A stretch of DNA of 64,000 nucleotides, taken from the NCBI GenBank assembly GCA_026129865.1, contig JAHCHG010000001.1:1-64000 (forward strand), in the 5' to 3' direction. Shown here piece after piece: positions 60,796 through 64,000 of this stretch. Both the position numbers and the translations under genes were made by a program. This stretch comes from Pyrinomonadaceae bacterium (GTDB lineage: Bacteria > Acidobacteriota > Blastocatellia > Pyrinomonadales > Pyrinomonadaceae). Numbering within the stretch: position 1 is the stretch's first letter; each line of letters begins with the position of its first letter. Below the pieces are notes generated by a model. The model made no database searches, was not told where the DNA came from, and worked only from the letters and a program-made list of their open reading frames with translations.

Positions 60796-60814
60796 GAGTA
60801 TTATATCAATACTC
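60796..60814. promoter_or_regulatory. Palindrome with LysR-type T-N11-A form
   Basis: GAGTATTATATCAATACTC has perfect 7-base arms around 5 bases and contains T-N11-A, the LysR box shape. It sits between the divergent sugar kinase (start 60766) and LysR regulator (start 60943) genes, 30 bases upstream of the kinase ATG. Confidence 0.5.
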
Positions 60815-60942
60815 GTTTTATAATTAAAACTAAAAGCTTATTAATTTGACATAACATTTTCTTATAGTGTTTCATTTCATCCGAACCGGATATTATTAAT
60901 GGGACAATTCGCAGTTTTTTTCGGTCGGCAGGACGAAAATTA

Positions 60943-61866
60943 ATGGAAATAATTCAACTCAAAGCGTTAAGCGCAATTGCGGAAACCGGCAGTCTGGAAG
61001 CCGCTGCAGATTCGATCGGCGTTTCGATCGCCGAAGCGGGGATGCTTTTGAGCAGTTTGGAAGAAGAAATGCATTTGCAGCTTATTCTGAATTCACCCGA
61101 TCGAACCGGACTAACAGAGAACGGAGCTATCATTATTGACGGCGCGCGGAAAATTCTCCGTGCGCACAATGACCTTTTACAGGAAGCCGCGGAACTTGCG
61201 GGATCAAAATCTTCGCGACTGAAGATCGGCTCGGCTTCTGCAATGTTCACAACCGAACAGTTGCCGGAGATTCTCAATTCGATTCGCGATCAATTCCCCG
61301 ACGCCGAGATCGATGTCCAATCCGGCACAAGTGAAGTACTTGTAAATCGGATTCTCCGAGGTGAAGTTGACGTCGCGTTCGTGTCGCTTCCGGTTGAAAA
61401 TATCGAGATCAAGACCGATCTGCTATTCAGCGACGAGATCGTTGCGATCGCTCATCCGGCGCATAAATTGGCGAATGAGTCCATTATCAGCGCTGCGACA
61501 CTTGCTGGAGAACGGCTGATCCTCGGCGAAAAAGGCGGAAACACGCGGCGAATGATCGACGAACTCTTTGAAAGTGCAAGCGTGAAACCAAATGTGGTGA
61601 TGGAGCTTTCACGGCAGGAATCGATCGTAAAGATGGTCGAGAACGATCTTGGAGTGGGGCTCGCCGGATCTAAGAATATTTCCCGGAAAGTGCGCGAAGG
61701 GTCGCTTGTGTCCTGGTTTATCGAAGGCGCCGAGATCAAATGGAACCTCGGGCTTGCGACAATGCGCGGAGGATTTCTTCCGGCGATCGCCAAGGAGTTT
61801 ATTCGACTCTGTCATGAAAATTTTGCCGAAAAGGAAAAGGCGTTTGAAGCGGAGAATAATTCCTAA
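60943..61866 (+). CDS. LysR family transcriptional regulator
   Basis: 307 residues: winged helix-turn-helix (about 1-60, LKALSAIAETGSLEAAADSIG), a linker helix, and a periplasmic-binding-like effector domain (about 88-290, LKIGSASAMFTTEQLPEIL). It probably controls the divergent sugar kinase and may also act on the NamZ-fusion gene downstream; the effector ligand is unknown. A LysR-type palindrome lies in the divergent gap. Confidence 0.92.
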   Translation: MEIIQLKALSAIAETGSLEAAADSIGVSIAEAGMLLSSLEEEMHLQLILNSPDRTGLTENGAIIIDGARKILRAHNDLLQEAAELAGSKSSRLKIGSASAMFTTEQLPEILNSIRDQFPDAEIDVQSGTSEVLVNRILRGEVDVAFVSLPVENIEIKTDLLFSDEIVAIAHPAHKLANESIISAATLAGERLILGEKGGNTRRMIDELFESASVKPNVVMELSRQESIVKMVENDLGVGLAGSKNISRKVREGSLVSWFIEGAEIKWNLGLATMRGGFLPAIAKEFIRLCHENFAEKEKAFEAENNS

Positions 61867-61886
61867 AATACAGACAGGAGCATAAC

Positions 61887-62021
61887 GACTGGAGCGCAAG
61901 CGTCCCGCTTGCAGCGCCGCGATAGCGGCGAAATCACTCTGCTTTTCAGACCAAATTGATTAAATGCGAACTTTTGTTCGCGCTGTCGCGCTCATGCAAG
62001 CGGGACGCTTGCGCTCCAGTC
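61887..62021. repeat. Perfect 27-base inverted repeat element (REP-like)
   Basis: Arms at 61887-61913 and 61995-62021 are exact complements, with core GGAGCGCAAGCGTCCCGCTTGC, 81 bases apart. Two smaller hairpins lie inside (CGCCGC/GCGGCG and GCGAAC/GTTCGC). It starts about 20 bases past the lysR stop and could form a large transcript hairpin. Confidence 0.8.
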
Positions 62022-62044
62022 ATTTTATCGGATCATCTAAATCA

Positions 62045-64000
62045 ATGAACATTTTTCGTACGATAGTAATTTTTGCCTTTCTATTTTTGCCTCTTGCTTT
62101 TGCAAACGCGCAGAGTTTGCCGATTGCCGCGCCGAACACGGTTGGAATGTCGGCGGAAAAGCTGAATCATATTGACGGTTTGGTTGAAAAGGCGATTGCC
62201 GATAAAAAAATGCCGGGAGCGGTCGTTCTTGTCGGACATAAAGGAAAGATCGTTTATCGCAAAGCGTTCGGCAATCGTGCGCTTGTGCCGACGGTTGAAA
62301 AAATGACGGTTGACACGATCTTTGATGTCGCGTCGCTCACCAAACCGATTGCCACGGCGACTTCCGTGATGATTCTGGTCGAACAAGGCAACATTCGTCT
62401 GAGCGACACGATCGGCGATTTTTTTCCTGAGATCGAAGACAAAGACGTTAAAAAAGTTACAGTTCAGCAGCTTTTGACGCACACGAGCGGTTTTCGCCCC
62501 GATTTCGATCTGCGCGAAAAATGGACGGGACGCGAAGGAATGCTCGACGCTCTGAAAAAGGAAAAACTCCGCAATCCGGCGGGAACGAAATTTGTTTATT
62601 CGGACATCGGTTTCATTGTGCTTGGCGAGATTGTTAAAAGAGTCAGTGATGAATCGGTTGCTGAATATGCATTCAAAAATGATTTTGAATTAATCAAAAT
62701 GCAAAATACTAAGTTCCTACAACCAGGATTATTATTTCGTAGAACAATGGGCGGGAGCAGTTTTATCGGACCAAATCCTGCTTTTGATATATTTAGTCTA
62801 AGTTCAGAAAACATCTTAAAAAGAATTGCACCGACTGAAAATATCAGAGGACAAAACAGCTATCTCGGCTCAAAATTTGAAGGCGACGACAAAACTGGCG
62901 ATGAAATTTTACGCGGACAGGTTCATGATCCGACTGCTTTTCGAATGGGCGGAGTTGCCGGACACGCCGGACTTTTTTCGACGGCGGATGATCTGGCGCG
63001 GTATTGTCAGATGATCTTGAACGGCGGGATTTTGGACGGCAAACGCATTTTGTCGGCGAACACGATTGCGCGAATGACCGCGCCGATTGTCGTTTCGGAA
63101 ACGGGCGAAACGCGCGGACTCGGTTGGGATATGAACACCGGATTTTCGTCAAATCGCGGCGAACTTTTTCCGCTCGGCTCGTTCGGACACACAGGTTTTA
63201 CGGGAACTTCGATCTGGATTGACCGCGTTTCGCAGACGTTTGTAATTTTCCTTTCAAACCGTGTTCACCCCGACGGCAAAGGAAACGTCACCGACATTCG
63301 CGCTAAAGTCGCCACCGTCGCCGCTTCCGCCATCGAAGACACACCGATTGAAGCATTTCGGCTTGCCGAAGACATTTATTCCGCTCAAGTCGCCGCGCAA
63401 ACCGCTCGTTGGAACGCGGACACTCTTGTCCGCGAGGCTTTACAAAATCAAAATGCGGACAGAAATGTTTCAAATCAAAGCGCGGACAAAAGTGTCCGCG
63501 TTCCAATAGTTTTAAACGGAATAGATGTTTTGGAAAAAACAAATTTCAAAGATTTGGAAGGTTTAAGAATCGGACTTGTTACAAATCAAACCGGCAGAAA
63601 TCTGAACGGAAAACCGACGATTGACGTTTTGAAGGAAGCAAAAAACGTCAATCTCGTCGCGCTTTTTTCGCCCGAACACGGAATTCGGGGAGAACTTGAC
63701 CAAGAGAAAATTAATGATTCAAAAGACGAAAAAACCGGACTTCCCGTTTATTCGCTTTACGGCGAAACGCGCCGACCGAAACCCGAACAACTTCAACATC
63801 TTGACGCGATTGTTTTCGACATCCAAGACATCGGAGCGCGGTTTTATACATATATTTCAACGCTCAAAAATGTTTTAGAAGAAGCGGCAAAAGCCGAAAA
63901 GCCTGTTTTTGTTCTTGACAGAGTGAATCCGATAAACGGCGTTGATGTCGAAGGCTCGCTTGCCGATGCAGATAAATTATCGTTTATCGCCGCGCATACG
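62045..64000 (+). CDS. Serine hydrolase (beta-lactamase family) fused to NamZ/DUF1343, C-terminus beyond the right edge
   Basis: At least 652 residues; the frame is open to the edge. Signal peptide (1-22). Serine hydrolase domain (about 35-440) with SxxK motif SLTK (97-100), a YSD motif near 185 and a late HTGFTG. A linker at about 455-487 is coded by a palindromic repeat element. DUF1343/NamZ begins at about 495 with GLVTNQTGR, FSPEHGIRG, DIQDIGARFYTY and LDRVNPING. NamZ is an exo-beta-N-acetylmuramidase; in Bacillus subtilis its gene neighbours one for a beta-lactamase-like amidase (AmiE), so this fusion would strip both peptide and MurNAc from peptidoglycan fragments outside the inner membrane. 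Confidence 0.9.
   Translation, partial: MNIFRTIVIFAFLFLPLAFANAQSLPIAAPNTVGMSAEKLNHIDGLVEKAIADKKMPGAVVLVGHKGKIVYRKAFGNRALVPTVEKMTVDTIFDVASLTKPIATATSVMILVEQGNIRLSDTIGDFFPEIEDKDVKKVTVQQLLTHTSGFRPDFDLREKWTGREGMLDALKKEKLRNPAGTKFVYSDIGFIVLGEIVKRVSDESVAEYAFKNDFELIKMQNTKFLQPGLLFRRTMGGSSFIGPNPAFDIFSLSSENILKRIAPTENIRGQNSYLGSKFEGDDKTGDEILRGQVHDPTAFRMGGVAGHAGLFSTADDLARYCQMILNGGILDGKRILSANTIARMTAPIVVSETGETRGLGWDMNTGFSSNRGELFPLGSFGHTGFTGTSIWIDRVSQTFVIFLSNRVHPDGKGNVTDIRAKVATVAASAIEDTPIEAFRLAEDIYSAQVAAQTARWNADTLVREALQNQNADRNVSNQSADKSVRVPIVLNGIDVLEKTNFKDLEGLRIGLVTNQTGRNLNGKPTIDVLKEAKNVNLVALFSPEHGIRGELDQEKINDSKDEKTGLPVYSLYGETRRPKPEQLQHLDAIVFDIQDIGARFYTYISTLKNVLEEAAKAEKPVFVLDRVNPINGVDVEGSLADADKLSFIAAHT
63409..63506. 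repeat. Palindromic element embedded in frame in a coding region
   Basis: Arms at 63409-63434 and 63481-63506 are complements in 25 of 26 bases, with core GCGGACACTCTTGTCCGC, itself a near palindrome. Two partial GCGGAC copies lie inside. The 98 bases encode a linker of about 33 residues (WNADTLVRE ... SADKSVRVP) without a stop. Confidence 0.8.

Overview
The window looks like a chromosomal segment of an environmental Gram-negative bacterium, most likely an Acidobacteriota of the Blastocatellia / Pyrinomonadaceae type. This placement rests on gene content, not on a database match: very large secreted Calx-beta and FG-GAP (VCBS) proteins, a VWFA protein of the acidobacterial type, FHA/zinc-ribbon Ser/Thr kinases, propeller histidine kinases, arrays of MacB-like permeases and a fused serine hydrolase-NamZ. 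I see no rRNA, tRNA, CRISPR array, transposase or phage structural operon.

Layout. 1-11.1 kb: two giant secreted minus-strand proteins built from proprotein-convertase P domains, bacterial Ig-like domains and Calx-beta repeats, the second ending in FG-GAP repeats; the first runs off the left edge. 11.2-16.8 kb: a small-gene accessory region with a tail-collar (MdpB-like) protein, two DUF6916-like proteins, an APS kinase fused to a small HxGH nucleotidyltransferase, and a GNAT, sulfotransferase, Nif11-like protein and Asp/Asn beta-hydroxylase. The latter set looks like a sulfation/hydroxylation cluster. 16.8-26.0 kb: mostly housekeeping genes (RNase J, RsmA, RibD, FtsY) mixed with a secreted VWFA protein, a cytochrome c peroxidase with FG-GAP repeats and an orphan antitoxin. 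26.1-35.1 kb: a minus-strand signalling operon (zinc-ribbon/FHA, Ser/Thr kinase, RDD membrane protein, FHA-GAF-PP2C phosphatase, HD-GYP, zinc-finger membrane protein) that runs toward ftsY. 35.4-38.5 kb: a membrane-fusion protein, an ABC ATPase and a membrane protein.

38.6-54.0 kb holds a tandemly duplicated signalling/effector module. Each copy has a propeller histidine kinase, a LuxR-type response regulator, a stand-alone receiver protein and a secreted beta-helix protein with FG-GAP repeats. A diverged palindromic repeat separates kinase and regulator in both copies. 54.1-59.8 kb holds four consecutive MacB-like permeases without an ATPase, interrupted by a four-helix-bundle (S23/IVP) element flanked by inverted repeats. 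59.8-64.0 kb holds a BadF-type sugar kinase, a LysR regulator with a palindrome in the divergent promoter region, and a serine hydrolase fused to NamZ (DUF1343) that runs off the right edge. The last group suggests peptidoglycan (MurNAc/GlcNAc) recycling.

The strongest leads are the Nif11/sulfotransferase/APS-kinase cluster, the duplicated kinase-effector module, a palindromic element embedded in frame as a protein linker at 63409-63506, a zinc-ligand Cys-to-His change in RibD, and a terminator-like hairpin directly abutting the ftsY start codon.
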